From positions 76,185,667 through 76,249,666 of the forward strand of contig CM070715.1 in NCBI GenBank assembly GCA_036346275.1: a DNA stretch of 64,000 bases, given 5' to 3'. The notes beneath the pieces are model-generated. The model saw nothing but the letters and a program-made list of their open reading frames with translations. It did not search any database and had not been told where the DNA came from. Shown here in pieces: positions 44,336 through 57,848 of the stretch. This stretch comes from Otatea glauca (lineage: Eukaryota; Streptophyta; Magnoliopsida; Poales; Poaceae). Each line of letters starts with the position of its first letter. Position 1 is the stretch's first letter. A program made the translations under genes and the position numbers.

Positions 44336-45043
44336 ATGCAGCCATGCAGGTCATTGGGAAATTGGGAATACAAGGTCATGGTATTTTTTTTAAAAAAAAA
44401 TTGGCCAGGAGCTCTAGTATTCAAAAGAACAACCGCCGAGCTATAAACGCATACACATACCCCACACACACGCACCCCCTGCGCTTGCACTCGGATCACT
44501 ACCTGCTGAGCTGCTTGAACAAATTATTGTTGGTTTGCCCTCTGCTATGTGTGTAATATAATGTGAAGTTCTGAACCTTTGTAAGGTATCGTCTTCAATG
44601 TAATGAACTTAAAAGAAATAACTATAGCTGTTACTTTATGGCATACATGTCACTGGGGGTAAAGTATATGCATGGTTGACTAGTGAAATCGTAGAGGCCA
44701 ATTGAGTTGGTCGAATTTTTCTGGTTCCTGACTTCTGATAGATGGTTTCCGCCATGAACATAAGGCAGCCGTGGTGACGACTGACAGCCCGCCGATGCCG
44801 TGGTATGTGGATTCCAGATGGAGTGGCGCTGTACCGTCAGCAACGGCGGAACGTGGCGCCGGTGGTGGAGGTAGGGTGTGGATACGTTCCTCGTAGCCGG
44901 CGGCGAAAGGCGATTGGTGTCGTGCCTCCGGCGCTTCACTCACTTAGTAGCACACTAGCACTGTACTTCGTCCTGAAGCCTGTGAATCAGTGATCAGTTT
45001 TTCGTGCATCCGTTTTATAGATAAGTTTAGTAGTAATACTGTG
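44336..45043. other. LysM gene 3' flank
   Basis: The first 250 bases are probably the 3' untranslated region of the LysM gene. The rest is anonymous. Overlapping open frames on both strands at 44631-44993 have no recognisable domain. Confidence 0.45.
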
Positions 45044-45299
45044 ACATTCCAAATTTTGTATTTATTGGATTTAATATGCATTTTACATTTTTGAGAATTT
45101 CTTCAGAATTTTTAAACCTTATTTGCTATTGTTTCAAAGCCATTTTCATTTTCAGTATTAATTAAATTCGAAAATAATTAATAAAGGGGAGGTTGGCAGC
45201 CAGCCAAGCCATTTTTCTCTCTGGCCTCCATTGCCATGATTTTGAAAGCTTCATTCAACACGTTTTTGCTCCCGAATTCGTGTTCAATGCGTGTGCCAC

Positions 45300-48200
45300 T
45301 GTTAGCACCTAAATTTGGCAAGGCATAACCAATTTGTTAGGTCAAAGATGAAATCAGATATTTTTGACCGATATCGGTTAAAAAGGGAAAAGATAAGTTA
45401 CAATTAGAATTATAATCGATATGAAGTTCAATATGGAGAGTCTAAGCTGACATCGGCTCAAAGAGTAATTTATCTTCCAGAAGTTGAGGCTAATACGCAT
45501 TGTGGATCTTGAGTCGGAGAAGGATACAATCAGTCTAAGTGATATTATTGACACCAATATTTAGCAAATGTAGCCGATTTAAGAAGATAAGGTTAAACAT
45601 GTATACTCTTAGCCGATATTGACTCAGAGAGAAGTTAATCTTTTGGAAGTTGAGGCCAATATGAATCATGTATTTGCAATAATCGGAGGAGGATATGATC
45701 GGCTTGAATGCTATATACGAGGTCTAGAGGTGATAAGAAAATGTGCCCAGAGCCAATCAATCAACTCGCATCTACTTTTTATTTACTTTTTGTCAACTAG
45801 GAGTATTTTTTGTAACTTAGAATCTTCTCTGTAGTTCGATTTTGATCAATAAAGTTGTGCATCGCCGATTGTTGGTCATCTTCAATTACGCCAGTTATCC
45901 TAGGTTTATTTTCATACCAATCTTGTTGCGCATTGCCTTTTTCGGGGGAAAACATACCTTTAACTATCGTCTAATCGACTGTAATAGTCGTTTAGATCCA
46001 TCTAGCCAATCATACCATCTAATCGGCTGAGACACTCATTTATCTTAGTTTAAGTCGATTATATCGGTTTGCATCTATTTATCATACCGATTGTAAGATA
46101 AAATCGGCTGGCACGCACGAACCAACTTAAACCCAGTGTTTGCGTGTGTTTGAGTCGATCAATCCTTCATCATATTTTTCGGCGCCAACACATTTTTGGC
46201 ACGCCCGGTGGGACGTACAATGTCTTCCTCAGGAAAATCAATTATTCCGTCCGATGTCAACTCTAATGCTATAATCGTCCCTACACTGGATGATTTAACA
46301 CCAGAGCAGTGAAAAGACATTAAAGATCGAAAAGCCGCACTAGAAGAGATGATGTTAAACTGCTACCAAAAAACTTGGCATGGTATTACTCAAAAGACCA
46401 CACTACCGACGGTCAACTTCTTCGATGATAAAGACGCTGTGATGCTATCAGATAATTAGCCGGTAAGCCGATATAAACCTATGCAGGCCGAATTGTCTAA
46501 GATGATTAAACCAATTTGTACATCACACTCTGATCAATCAATCATTTGCTTTGGTAACTACACTTAAGTCGATGATAGCTAACAGTGTCAAAACCATAGC
46601 GCAAGAGCTGGTATCTGCAGGAACTGTACTTGACCCGATGCAAACCTTGCCAACATACCCAGTCTATTCCATAGTCCAGTACACTCAGAGCTCAAAACTA
46701 GTAGCCGATCTTAGGACATCAGCTCCAATACCTACTTTGCTGCCAACACAGCCGACCGTAGTTTTACCACAGGAGCCAGGCACCAGCAATATTCCCCATT
46801 ACCAGGCACACACCGATGGTGCCAGGTTGGACCCCCAAGCCAACTTACTACCATCGGCTCCGCTTTACATCTACCCAAAATCGTTCTCTCATCCGATTGA
46901 ACCTCTAGTACATCCACAGTACGCTGGGCCGATTCTACAGAGAAATGCGGCCCCATATAAGGTCGTAACCTATTCAGAACCCTTTATTTCATTGTTAGAG
47001 CCGATGGCTAGGAAGCCGACCGTTGGCTATGAACCACTTTATCTGCCTCCATCAGCTCAGGTGCTATATCAAACTGATTCTGCACCCGGGGGACAACATG
47101 CCAACTATAATCATAGTTGTCAAACACCACAACTACCATCGGCTACTACAGCCGCTTGGGCCAATCAAGTAATTGTAGTATTGCGCGAGCAATTTGGTAT
47201 ACAACCAAAGGGTAGGATTACTGGCTATCGGAAGCCGTATCCTGATTATATTGATTGGATACCATACCCCAATAATTCCAGAGTCCTGATTTTGCGAAAT
47301 TTTCAGGAGACGATTGCATTACCACCTTGGAACATATTGGTCGCTTCATTGCGCAATGCGGAGAAGCGGCCCACTCTGATGGTTTAAAGGTGAAATTGTT
47401 CCCACTATCTCTATCAGGGGCAGCTTTTACTTGGTTTACCACGTTACCCTCAAATTCGGTCAATACTTGGGCCGATTTGGAAAGCCGATTCCATTAATAC
47501 TTTTTCTAGGAAGTTTAGAGCTTAGGATTTCAGATCTAAGTTTTGTCCAATAGAAGTCTGGAGAATTGGTAAATGATTATGTTAAGAGATTTAGGGAAGT
47601 GAGAAATCGGTGTTTTAGTGCTACCCTGCCTCATAATCAGTTGGCCGATTTAGCTTTTTAGGGGTTGATACCCCCATTAAGAGAAAAATTCGATGGGCAG
47701 GAATTCACTAATTTAAGTCATCTCCTGCAATGAGTATTAGCTCAAGAAAGCAATTTCTCTGATAATAAGGGCTTCAAAGATGAATTTAGGAATAACAAAG
47801 ACAAGATACAATCGGCTATAGAAGATGACCAATTAAAATTTGCAGAAGAGCTAATGATGCAGCTAGACGCTGATCCTTTAATAATTAACATGGTTCATTG
47901 CTCTGAAAAGAAGGAAGAGCCGACATAAGATGCAGAGCCTAAGGATCAAATTCGTATATCATTGGCTACAAAAATGACGTGTCAAGCCGATGTACAATCA
48001 AATTCTGATGGCAATAAGACCCTCATGATTACTGTTGGCTCTATACAAATAGAAGCCGCCTGTGAAGGGAAAAATTTAAAAACAATCATGCCAAAGGGTT
48101 ATAAGGCTGAGAGAGCATTGCCACTATGTAAGCCGATACAAAAGACGAAGCCCACTTTTTTCCCAACTACTGGCAAAATATGAAAAGAGGAATGAAAGGC

Positions 48201-49165
48201 CACGACGAAGTCCTCTACATTGGGAAGTTAATGAATATTAGCCAAGCAACCCTGAAAGAGCTCACCAGTGGTGCCCTTTTTAGCAATTTTGCTAGGAGAG
48301 GGGATCAGCTTTTGCTTCACCAAACACATGTCCGATGCAGCATTACCCATATCAAGGTGACATGCAGCGACGGTCGGCTAAAGATAGAATTTCTAAGCCG
48401 ACCGTAAGTCAGAAACAAAATCAAGACGAGTCTGGTTTAAGATCGGTCCAACAAAGGATTTCTAAGCCGATCATAAGTTAGAAACAAGACTAGGATGAGG
48501 GGTCTAACTCTGTGGCTAGTATGGATCTGGTAGAAAAAATATGTAAGTTGATCGAACCAAAGCCGGACGGTGTCCTCCGGGTTTAAGCCGATTACAAAGA
48601 AGAAGGCTTCAACAGCTAAGGACCCAAGAGATGAGAGAAGCTAAACAAGAAAAACAAAAGGGATGAAACTTTTAATGAGTTTCATCCGATTAAAATTGTG
48701 AGAGAAGAGTGGAGGAAGAAAAAATCGGATTCGACCGATGATTTTAGTTCCACGAAGCCGATGTAGTATGGAAAACCATACCACTTGTTGGCTTGAGAGA
48801 TAGACAATTTGGTAAGTGATCAATGTGGAATCGTTCAATGTGGAATCGTATAGTGTACATTGATTTGTCCAAGGTAACTCCTACATTCTGTAAACATTAG
48901 ACGGTGTGGTATTCTCTAAAGCAATTAATGGCAAATACTTGAAAAAGTATCACTCAAGGTACTAGTTTGCTCTTGATTGGCTAAAACTCAAATCATTACT
49001 ATCAACTACGAATATACGAGTTGGCCGATTACCGATCTGAAAGCCAAATTAACTCGATGTAGTTAAATTTTGGCTGTGATAAGAAAATATATGCTCAAGC
49101 CGATGAAGAAGACTTTTGAAAGATAACATGTCATCATGAAGGTAAACCCTTAATCGATTTCAAGT
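45300..49165 (+). mobile_element. Ty3/gypsy element, 5' LTR plus decayed gag, truncated
   Basis: The LTR (45300-46190, 891 bp) starts TGTTAGCACCTAAATTTGGC and ends TTCGGCGCCAACA. It is followed by a primer-site-like TTTTTGGCACGCCCGGTGGG. Gag begins at 46220 (MSSSGKSIIPSDVNSNAIIV) and has a stop at 46310-46312 and others. The long open part 46551-47387 is its proline-rich N-terminal region. The retrotransposon gag core follows near 47390-47520 (LFPLSLSGAAFTWFTTLPSN) and is broken after it. A protease-proximal part may lie at 47960-48400. No reverse transcriptase, integrase or 3' LTR was found, so the copy is truncated. The word GCCGAT (or ATCGGC) is unusually frequent in both LTR and gag. Confidence 0.75.
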
Positions 49166-49920
49166 TTGGTTCACTGTGCACAATGAATTTTACGTTTTCC
49201 CGAAGTATGTTCGTCAACATTCGTCGTGTCGCTGCATCTCCATCCGTACCCCTCCTCCGTGGCAGTGGCGGTCTTTGAGTTCGTCGCGTAGCCAGCTTTC
49301 CCATGCTCCGTTGATCCTTTGCCCTGGTGCTTTGCCTATCTGCTATGCGCCATGGGAAGTGTCCCGGCCATGAGCCTTCCTTGGTCGGCCAAGCATGCAG
49401 GTCCAGAGAAGCCAGCGTCCGGAGCCAAGCCAGCGAGGAGAGAGAAGATCAGAGAAGGGAAAAAAAAAGAGGAAAAATATACAAATTTATTTTTATAAAT
49501 TAATATTCAGATTGCTAATATTTTACAGTAATTTGGATTTTTTATTTTTCTTTGGATTTTTTTAAAATTCGAAAGTATTTTCTTTATTGCTTTATGTGAT
49601 TTAACCTTTTAAAAATCTATTCTCCCTCATGCGAATTTCAATTGAGGCGATTCAAATTTCTAAAATTTTCTAAATTCATGATATATATTTTGGTGAATTT
49701 TATTTGATTTTTAGAGTTTGTTTTGTATCTGTTTTGTATTTATTTTGGTGTTCGTCCTTCGTTGCTCGTAGACGTTGATTTTCAGGGAGTGAACGGAGAA
49801 TTTGAAGATCAAGAATCAGCAGTAGATCAGCAAGGCAAGTCGTAATCTTTGATCATGTTGAACCTATATTTACAAAAGTAATTTGTTTTATACAATTACA
49901 TGCTATTTGTGTATCAATGA

Positions 49921-50142
49921 TTAATATATATATATATATACCACTTTGATTATTGGAATACCAAGTATCCATTGTTAACCTTAGGTTGGGATATTATTAG
50001 TTGGATATGATTATATTACCAACATTGGGTTATCGTAGCTATGCTTAGACATGCTTAGTTATACGATAGGATTCATATCCATTTTTCGTACAAAATACAA
50101 AACAGTATTGTATAGCTACATATATATATATATATATATATT
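49921..50142. repeat. Two (AT)n microsatellites
   Basis: AT dinucleotide runs at 49923-49940 and 50120-50142, inside the outer LTR remnant. Confidence 0.85.
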
Positions 50143-50270
50143 TGGTAAATTTATATCCATTTTCCGTGCAGTGTGTAGAAGTACATGTTGTTCATGGGTA
50201 AATGAGATGTGCTCTGATAGTCCACGGATAAATGAGATGCGCTCAATCTGCCGGATTGTTGCAAACTGAA

Positions 50271-50907
50271 GCAATCTTTTCAAATCTAAGCCTTCAAAAA
50301 TTAGGACCTAGATGTTTTGTTTTTTTTTAAATTTTTTTTGACATATTTCTTTTTTTAGCAACTCTAAAAGACTTGACATCGATTTTGAGTATATAATAGA
50401 TAACGGGACATTTGTTATACCCATCAACATACTTCATTTGTTTTTTTATTTGACATCCTATAATCTGTGTCCTCAAACTTGTAACCACCAATATACTTAA
50501 ACCTATCTAGATTGGTTATATAAGAACTATATAATTATAATTTTCATTAAAAATACTTTAGTAATAGTGTACTTTTATTAGTATATATTAATATAAATAA
50601 AATATAAAAAGCAACGGTCGAAATCATCTTTTGAAGGCCTAATAGGATGCTCGGTGGACAACCTTGTATAGTGCCACTCTATTCATGGGTAAATAAATTG
50701 TAGTGGCACACCGCAAATCTGTATAACATTTCTCTGTTTTTCTTGTTTTCCCTTAACTGTAAAAATGCTTCCTCTGTAACATGATGGCATCCATGACTTA
50801 TGAACCCTCCCTAATCGTGACATACCACTATCTGTCCATCTGAAATTCGGAATCCGACTCGCACAAGGCCATTTTGGCATTTTGTGCCTACAATTTTGTT
50901 GGCAGTG
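50271..50907. other. AT-rich intergenic DNA
   Basis: No coding signal is visible. Long T-rich stretches occur at 50318-50360. Confidence 0.5.
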
Positions 50908-53900
50908 TGTCGAGATCTGGATACGTAAATTTGGATTTTTTGTGCATATCGTACTAGTTTAGGATCATACTAGTGCACATAGTGATAACATAGATGAAAT
51001 ATCACAATCATACACAACAGAAACATAATAAAAACTCTATTTATTGAATAAAAAACAATTGATTGACCTTATGGTTGGCTTTACATTATTGTACCACACA
51101 TGGCTTAAACTCTAATAAATTAAACAATAGTGGAACAAAAACTTTATAGTTAACCTATCAATATGCCACATGCGACTGACAAGGTTAGCCCCCCTAGAAA
51201 CTTGTCTCCTCATGATACTCCTCCTCCAAAGCGGGTGTAGACTCCTCTTTAACTGATGATTTTGTTGTGACAAGTGTGAGTACATAAAACACTTAACAAC
51301 TTGTGTACATAATGCAAGTCTAATATATTTATATGCAAGGCTTATTCTAAATGATTGGATAATATGGTTATTTTGCAATAAAGTAGCATTTACAATTGAA
51401 TACAATAAATAGATTGAAATGACAGTAAAATAAGTAACAATAATAAATAACTTTCAAGTATTTCTCAAGAATAAACTAGCACACAACCCTAACCAATTCT
51501 CATTGCTTCCATTAGCACACAGCCTCCCTTTCCAAGTTTTATTTCATAAAATCTAACCCTTAACTGAAGTTCTCGAGCATTGTCCATAACCATGGACACA
51601 ACTATCTGAATAGATTTATACTCTGCAGAGGTTATACACTTTACCCACAATATATGATCAAGCTTATAATACCATGCAATGACACATGCCCATCGACATG
51701 TAGCTAACAAGATCATAATAAAACCTTTAAAAAACTCTATATAAACATAGACCCTCCCAATAAACCTGGACTCTCTGTTCCTTCTCTTACACAAAGTAGA
51801 AGAATAGGACTTATCGTTGAACTAGGAACAATTCTTATTTAAGATGTGAGGCCACTGGACACACACCCTTTCTAGACCACACACATAGTTTGGTCTTCCA
51901 CTTATGAATCATATGTCAAGACTCGGTAACTTATCGAGTTAGGGCTAACCCGTAATAGACATGTGGTTATATGATTAACCCAGTTCAATAACTTGTAAGG
52001 TTAAATTCTTAATTGATTGAGACAAGACTTTCAACAACATCAATCCAAAAGCCACACAGATCCATCCTGGTACATAACCTCTTGCCACTTGCCCCAATCT
52101 AAATCATTTATCGCTCTAGTTAATTATTGTGCAACACATGCCATCAATAACTCATTAACAATGTGTGACAACACATGACACACCTTTTCATAAATATGTT
52201 TTATATTTTATTAGTCAAATTGAATTTGCACTTTCAAAAGATATCAGTTATACGTGGCATGGCTAAGCAAACTACGTACGATCTAAGCAACCCACGTTGG
52301 CATCTATTAGCAACCAACTAATAATTATCCATCTTAGGGTGATAAATAATCATGGTATACAAATGACAAGATAGGTATAATCTAATTGGGTTGAATAGCT
52401 AAATCCCAAATTATTTGAAAATAATTCTAAGCATAAATTAACATGCAGTATTTAAAACAATATAGCATTTTCAAAACCGGGTTCAATATGATTAAAGCAC
52501 AATTTACCTTGAAATAGTTATTGATCTTGGTCTAGACCTTGAGCTTGAGTCAATTCTTCGCCATCGCATGCTCCGGGCACTTCAACGTCTACGCAAATCG
52601 AGATGAAAACACCATATAAATAAAAACTAGAGAGTAAAATAATATACAAAAATCAAATAAAATTCACCTTAAAATAGATCTTGATTTTAGAAAAATGTTG
52701 AAACTTGAACCACCTTAATTGGAGCTCATATGAAGAAGAGCGGGCTCTCGAAATATACAAAATAAAGAAAAAAATAGAAAAAGAAAAATAACAAAATTTT
52801 AGAATTATTTCTAAAGAAAAATATATTTATAATGTCATCGCTGACGTCAGCGATTGATTTTTTGAAAATTAAAATAAATCCAGAAAAACCCTATTAGGTT
52901 GACCTGTGGATCCACGGTCCATAAACTGGGTCCACACAGCAGACCTGGTACACGGTGGACCAGGCTCATGGCAGTGGTTCGGCTGACTACCGTCCCTACA
53001 CGGCTGACGTGGCATGATGACAGAATCGACACACAATGCTGACGTAGACAGTGTAGCTAACGGGGCGCTATGGTGGCATTTACGTGGTGTTGATGTGGAT
53101 TCCATGTGTCAACTCCAGGTCATAGCCACGTCGGTGGTGGCGGTGCTAGGCCATATGGTCATCGCCGACAAGCCGCGCGAGACCACCTATGGTGAGTACT
53201 CAACGACGCGCACCTGATGACATGGATACCTTCTTCTTCGACGAGTTGGAACGACAGTGGCGACAATTTGAAAAGGAGGTGGTTAGGGTTCCACGGTGGC
53301 ACAGTGTTCCGGCGGTGTTCCGGTCGAGATGATGCGCGCACGAGCTAGCCCATGTCAAGGCGAAGCTAACGAGACCGGTCATGGGCATGACTACTCACGG
53401 ACGGTGGTTAATCGATGATTTTTCCTCAGTGGCGGCGCACAGATGAAAACTCAAATCACGGCGAAATGGCAGCGCGAGAGGCTAGATTGACTCGGGGCTT
53501 GAGTTCGTTAGGTCGTCACAGTGCACGTGGTGCTCACCTTTTATCGGCTGGGGAGTGCAAGATGCGCACGAGAGGGAGAAGGAATCCATGGTGGACACGA
53601 CGGGCATAGCGCGGAGACGTATCCTTCTCGGAGAAAAAGGCCTTGACATGGAGGCCCCGCATGTTAGCGGCTCTACACGACGACAGGTCAGACAGGCCGA
53701 GCGGCATGGAAATGGGCCTTCAAAGAGCGAGCCGAGGTGTAGAAAAGATCGGGCCAAGGCCAAGGGTTCGGCTCAAAACCCGAAACCGATTTTCCATTGG
53801 ATTTTCGAATTAAAATAAACACAAAAATTCAAATAGCTTCAAATAAATAGAAAACAATACTTAAAAAATCCATAAAAATTATGTAAAACACTTTGGAACA

Positions 53901-54047
53901 TTTAGAACTCAAATAAAATATTTTTTACTAGATTTCATGTAATATTTTCCCAAATTTAAATATTATTTGCAATAGGCTTAATTCAAAAATATTATTTAAA
54001 ATGCAAATAAATTACAGAAAAATCACAAAATTACAATATATTCCATT
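50908..54047 (-). mobile_element. Long gypsy LTR copy, minus orientation
   Basis: It starts TGTCGAGATCTGGATACG and carries the same series of words as the LTR at 24667-28408, in the same order: GGATCATACTAGTGCACA, CACAATCATACACAAC, ACTTTACCCACAA and CTTGCCACTTGCCCCA. The GC-rich middle with CCACGGTCCA-type words and the AAATAAAATATT-rich right part are also shared. The right terminus is worn and I could not find the GTGTTACA-type end or a target duplication. Open frames within it (52847-53818) overlap on both strands and are not genes. Confidence 0.7.
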
Positions 54048-57000
54048 TAATTTATAAGGACATACTACCTTCTTTTTAAATGATAAACTAACCTTTTTCA
54101 GATAATACAAGTAGTTGTAAGGCAGCTCATCACAAAATATTTACCGGATGCCATCTAGGAAGATTTGTGTACGACTATACTTAGTCAGCGCAAAAAAAAA
54201 AGAAAAAAAAAGAAAAAGGACGCACTAACACCCATGCATGCGTGAGTTGTGCACTAAGATACTCTATATACTCAGTATTTAATCAACACATGGCACCATG
54301 TCAAATGCAAAGAGCTAAGAGCATATGCTCCATACTTCTCCCCTACTTAGGAAACATACATGTAGCTCTAATTAAGCCTCTAAGATAGTACTATGGTTAA
54401 TTTATGCATGACATCAAGCAACCTTACAAACTCAAAAAGGTATATATAAATACATGATTGATTTTCATAAGGATACTACCTTCTATATGCATGTATACAT
54501 GTCAAGAGCCCATTTAAACTTGTGCAACTAACTAGCAAGAAGCTGCGCTCTACATGCATACAGTTATTTTTGAAAGAATATACTCCATACTCTAATTAGA
54601 AGTATATATACACCATACTCCTAATAAGTATATATACTCCATACTCCAAATCCTAATAAGTATATATACTCCATACTCCAAATAAGTACCCTCGCAAAGC
54701 AAATACAAGTACATATACTCCATACTCCAATTAGAAATACATACATACTCCATACTCCATTGTAAAGAGATACATATCCTTTTCTACTGGACTAGTAAGG
54801 TGCCCGTGCGCGGCAATAGAGTACTAAAAGAGAGTGATATATGTGAGCAAAATATAATTCTAGATTGTACCATATACATTAATTTTATCTTACACAAATA
54901 TGGCGAAACATACATGTAAGTTAGGTCATCTTATGATCTTTAAACAGTGCTACAAGGCATAGTTTGCTCCCTCAAAAATAAGTTCATAGCAAAAATCCCT
55001 TAGTTATTAACATTTTTGTGATGACTACATCAGAAAGAACTATGGAAAAAAAAATCTATGGATATGCTACCATCCATGATGCAAGTGGATCAATAACACG
55101 AAAACATGCAAAAGAGAGCTGTTCTTCCTCGTGCACAATAACACCTCCTCAAGAAGGTTTAGTAACAGATTTGTGTCACAAGGATATAGAACTCACCTTT
55201 TCCCAAACTCGTTCTTGGTATTCGCTGACCAAATTGATCTCTGAAAGTGGTAGCAGGGATAATTCAATAAGCTTTCTCTAATGTTAAAAAATTAGTATTG
55301 ACATAATCACCATTGCTTTGTTGTGGCGATGCCTGCAATCGAAGACCTCACCATAGATCGGAGCCCTTATCTTGCATTTCCGCTTGTAATGCACGCACCT
55401 GGCATCCGGGAATTTTTTTTTGAATAAAAGACTGATTCACAGAAAACAACCAAAAAAAAGATCAACTGTAAGTATGAGAAATAGTGATTACCCGTACAGT
55501 TCAAATCCCGAGTTCATCTCCATTTTTGCAGCTTTTCTCTATCTGTCTCAATTCTCAGGTATTTTAGTTCCCACCTAGCACCTAAATAGAAATCAAAAGG
55601 ATGAATCAATTACAAAAATCAAAATAATTCTCGCTCTGCTTCTCTTCTCAGGGCTTCTTCACCTTCTTTGCACCATCTCAGCTATCTCGTCGCCGGCCAC
55701 CAGCGAGACCAGATGACGAGACACCCCAAGAAGACAAATGAAAGAAAAGAAAATCAAGAGGCAAAGAGAGCAGCTGACTGCAGCATCTCACTGCATGCAA
55801 TGCTAAGCTGAAAGCCAAAAAATAAACCCATGGCACAAGTCACAAGGCAACAAACCCACACATTCAAGAGAAACAACCAATTCCTTATGCAAACAGAGAA
55901 TAATACTGGTCGCCATCATCCATAAAGTAAATTTTCAATTAGCTCTACGAACTTGGTTTAATCCTCAACTTAGAGTTGTAAAATTGGGAAATGACTAAAA
56001 TTATTAAAGTCACAAAGGAGAGAGTTGAGTTAAAAAAAGAGAAGAAAGTAACCTTTTAGAAATCATCATCCTTGCACACAATTAATTCTTCAAAAAAAAA
56101 TACACAATGAATCTATTTCCAAGGAGAAATGTCAAATAGCTCCATCAGAAGTTCTGTGCTTGAGAACATCAAATCAGTAGTGGCACAAAAGGAATATCAC
56201 TTTGAAGCACAAAAAATAAAAGGGGACTCTATTGCTCAAAATAAGTGGGCAAACCAACTTTAGCCAGCACACCAAGGAAATATAGCCAATAGCCCAATAG
56301 TCATACTAAATTAACAACATTGAATGATTACAGAACAAAACGTGGTTCAGTTGTATATTTACAGGAGGACAGTGGAATGGTAAAGAATAATTGAGAAATG
56401 AAGGAATATACAGATTAGAAATATTAGTTAATATAAGAAATACCTTATTTGGCCAAACATAACTGCAACAGCTAGTTGAGCAAGGTTCGAGAAAGTCATC
56501 TAGGAAACTTATTCACTTCAGTTGAAGACACAAAAAAGAATAATTTCTGACCAAAGTCTATAATTTATTCAGTTCATTCCAAGTATTCATTAACCTACAT
56601 CACAAATCTTATGGACGACCCCTCAATTTCGTGAATTCAAATGAAATATCTTTCTTTTTGTAACTCTTCCTTTTCTTTTAGTCAGCTCCCGATGGGAATA
56701 AAATGACAGAATGCTATGTGTGATGCATCATGATTTTTGGCAATACCCTTTGCCAAATGGCAAGATCAGTAGCTGGTAACTGTGACAAATTCTTAATAGG
56801 AAGCAGATCATATATGAAAGTGCGTCATAGTGTAAGAAGACAACCATCAGCCACTATTAGTATTTTCTTCAAAGAAGACAGACAACAGAAATACAAGATA
56901 GAACTTGTGGCATCATTTCGGCTCTCTTTAGATGACCTATTTCTCTAGACATTGGTCCATTACCACCATGACAATATATTTAAGATTTGAGTTCATGACA

Positions 57001-57280
57001 TCAGTTCAACAAAGAGAGGCTTTGTTATCATGTGTTGGGCATTGAGTGTTCTACACTAATCGAATTTCAAGAAGGGGATAACTCTCGGACCTCACAATAA
57101 CTTTGGACAGTAGTACCGAAACGCTAGATTTCAGTATGGTCAACGGCTTTAACCACACATACGTAGGTAAAAGAAATCTAACAAAATCTCTTGTATTTGA
57201 TCTCCACTCACTGACTATTACCAACAGTAATGATTCTTGCAAACCAACTAACCACTCTACCGAAGCCAGGATAAACATGG
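54048..57280. other. Intergenic, no gene recognised
   Basis: Three kilobases of AT-rich DNA with a minisatellite at 54581-54760. Short open frames (55018-55281, 56730-56948) show no domain. I looked here for the remaining SelT exons on the minus strand and did not find them. Confidence 0.5.
54581..54760. repeat. Minisatellite of TACTCCATACTCC units
   Basis: About six to seven copies of a core TACTCCATACTCC, separated by variable spacers such as AATAAGTATATA or AATTAGAAGTATATA, run from 54581 to 54760. The units are imperfect and their spacing varies between about 24 and 45 bases. Confidence 0.75.
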
Positions 57281-57286
57281 ATTTAC

Positions 57287-57644
57287 CTATACGAGCAGAA
57301 CTCGTAGAACTTCAACTCGATGGTGATGGTGCCGTAGCCGGGTCCATCCACCTGAACTCCTAGGGCAGAGACAACAGGGGGAAAGCACATGAATCGACTT
57401 GCTTAAACTGGATTAGGGATCAAATTGACACTGGGTCGAGCGAGAAGGTTTGACTTACAGCCATTTGTGCAGAAGCTGCGGCATCAACGGAGGGATTGTC
57501 AAGCTGGAAGGCATCGGAGGCCAGCTAGTGGTGGCGATCGTTGGGCTTGGGAGCCGTCGACGTCTGCGGCGCGAAGAGGGTGACAAGGTCAGAGTAGAAG
57601 AGGAGGAATGGGAGGCCTAGGAGCACGAGTTGCATGTGGTCCAT
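57287..57644 (-). pseudogene. SelT-like protein pseudogene, first two exons
   Basis: Plant SelT-like proteins are small membrane-anchored thioredoxin-fold proteins related to selenoprotein T. Exon 1 (57459-57644) opens MDHMQLVLLGLPFLLFYSDL, the usual N-terminal hydrophobic segment. It then has a TAG at 57525-57527 after PKPNDRHH, and continues in the same frame (LDNPSVDAAASAQMA) to a donor. Exon 2 (57287-57359) reads GVQVDGPGYGTITIELKFYE followed by FCSYR. In active relatives this end is FCxxCSYR, so the first redox cysteine appears replaced by tyrosine. The exon phases do not join cleanly, and the remaining exons are missing. It is non-functional. Confidence 0.78.
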
Positions 57645-57848
57645 GGTGGTTGTGCTGCTATGCTCTGGTATAAGCCGCTTTACTTTGCTCAGCCTTAGAT
57701 GTACAAAAAGTTGGTGTAGACGAAGAGGGCGGTGTAGACTAGAACTGCTATCGAAGGGTTGGGGTCGAAGGCTAGAAATCGATAATAAATTTATAATTTC
57801 GGGTACTTTCGGGTTAGCAAAGTCAAGCACAAAATTAGAGGTCCACGA

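Larger units (their letters stand above)
45044..50270 (+). mobile_element. Outer gypsy LTR (plus orientation), interrupted
   Basis: TGTGACATTCCAAATTTTG at 45044 looks like the start of a long gypsy LTR. After the nested element the LTR appears to continue from about 49165 to past 50200, with the GGCAAGTCGTAATCTTTGAT and TGTTGAACCTATATTTA words that recur, in reverse orientation, in the long LTR at 24667-28408. Exact borders and a target duplication are not visible, so this is a tentative reading. Confidence 0.45.

Noticed and set aside
46551..47387. A standalone host gene of 278 codons
   Set aside because: It sits directly after a gypsy LTR and the gag start, and in front of a gag core domain, so it is the open part of the element's gag.
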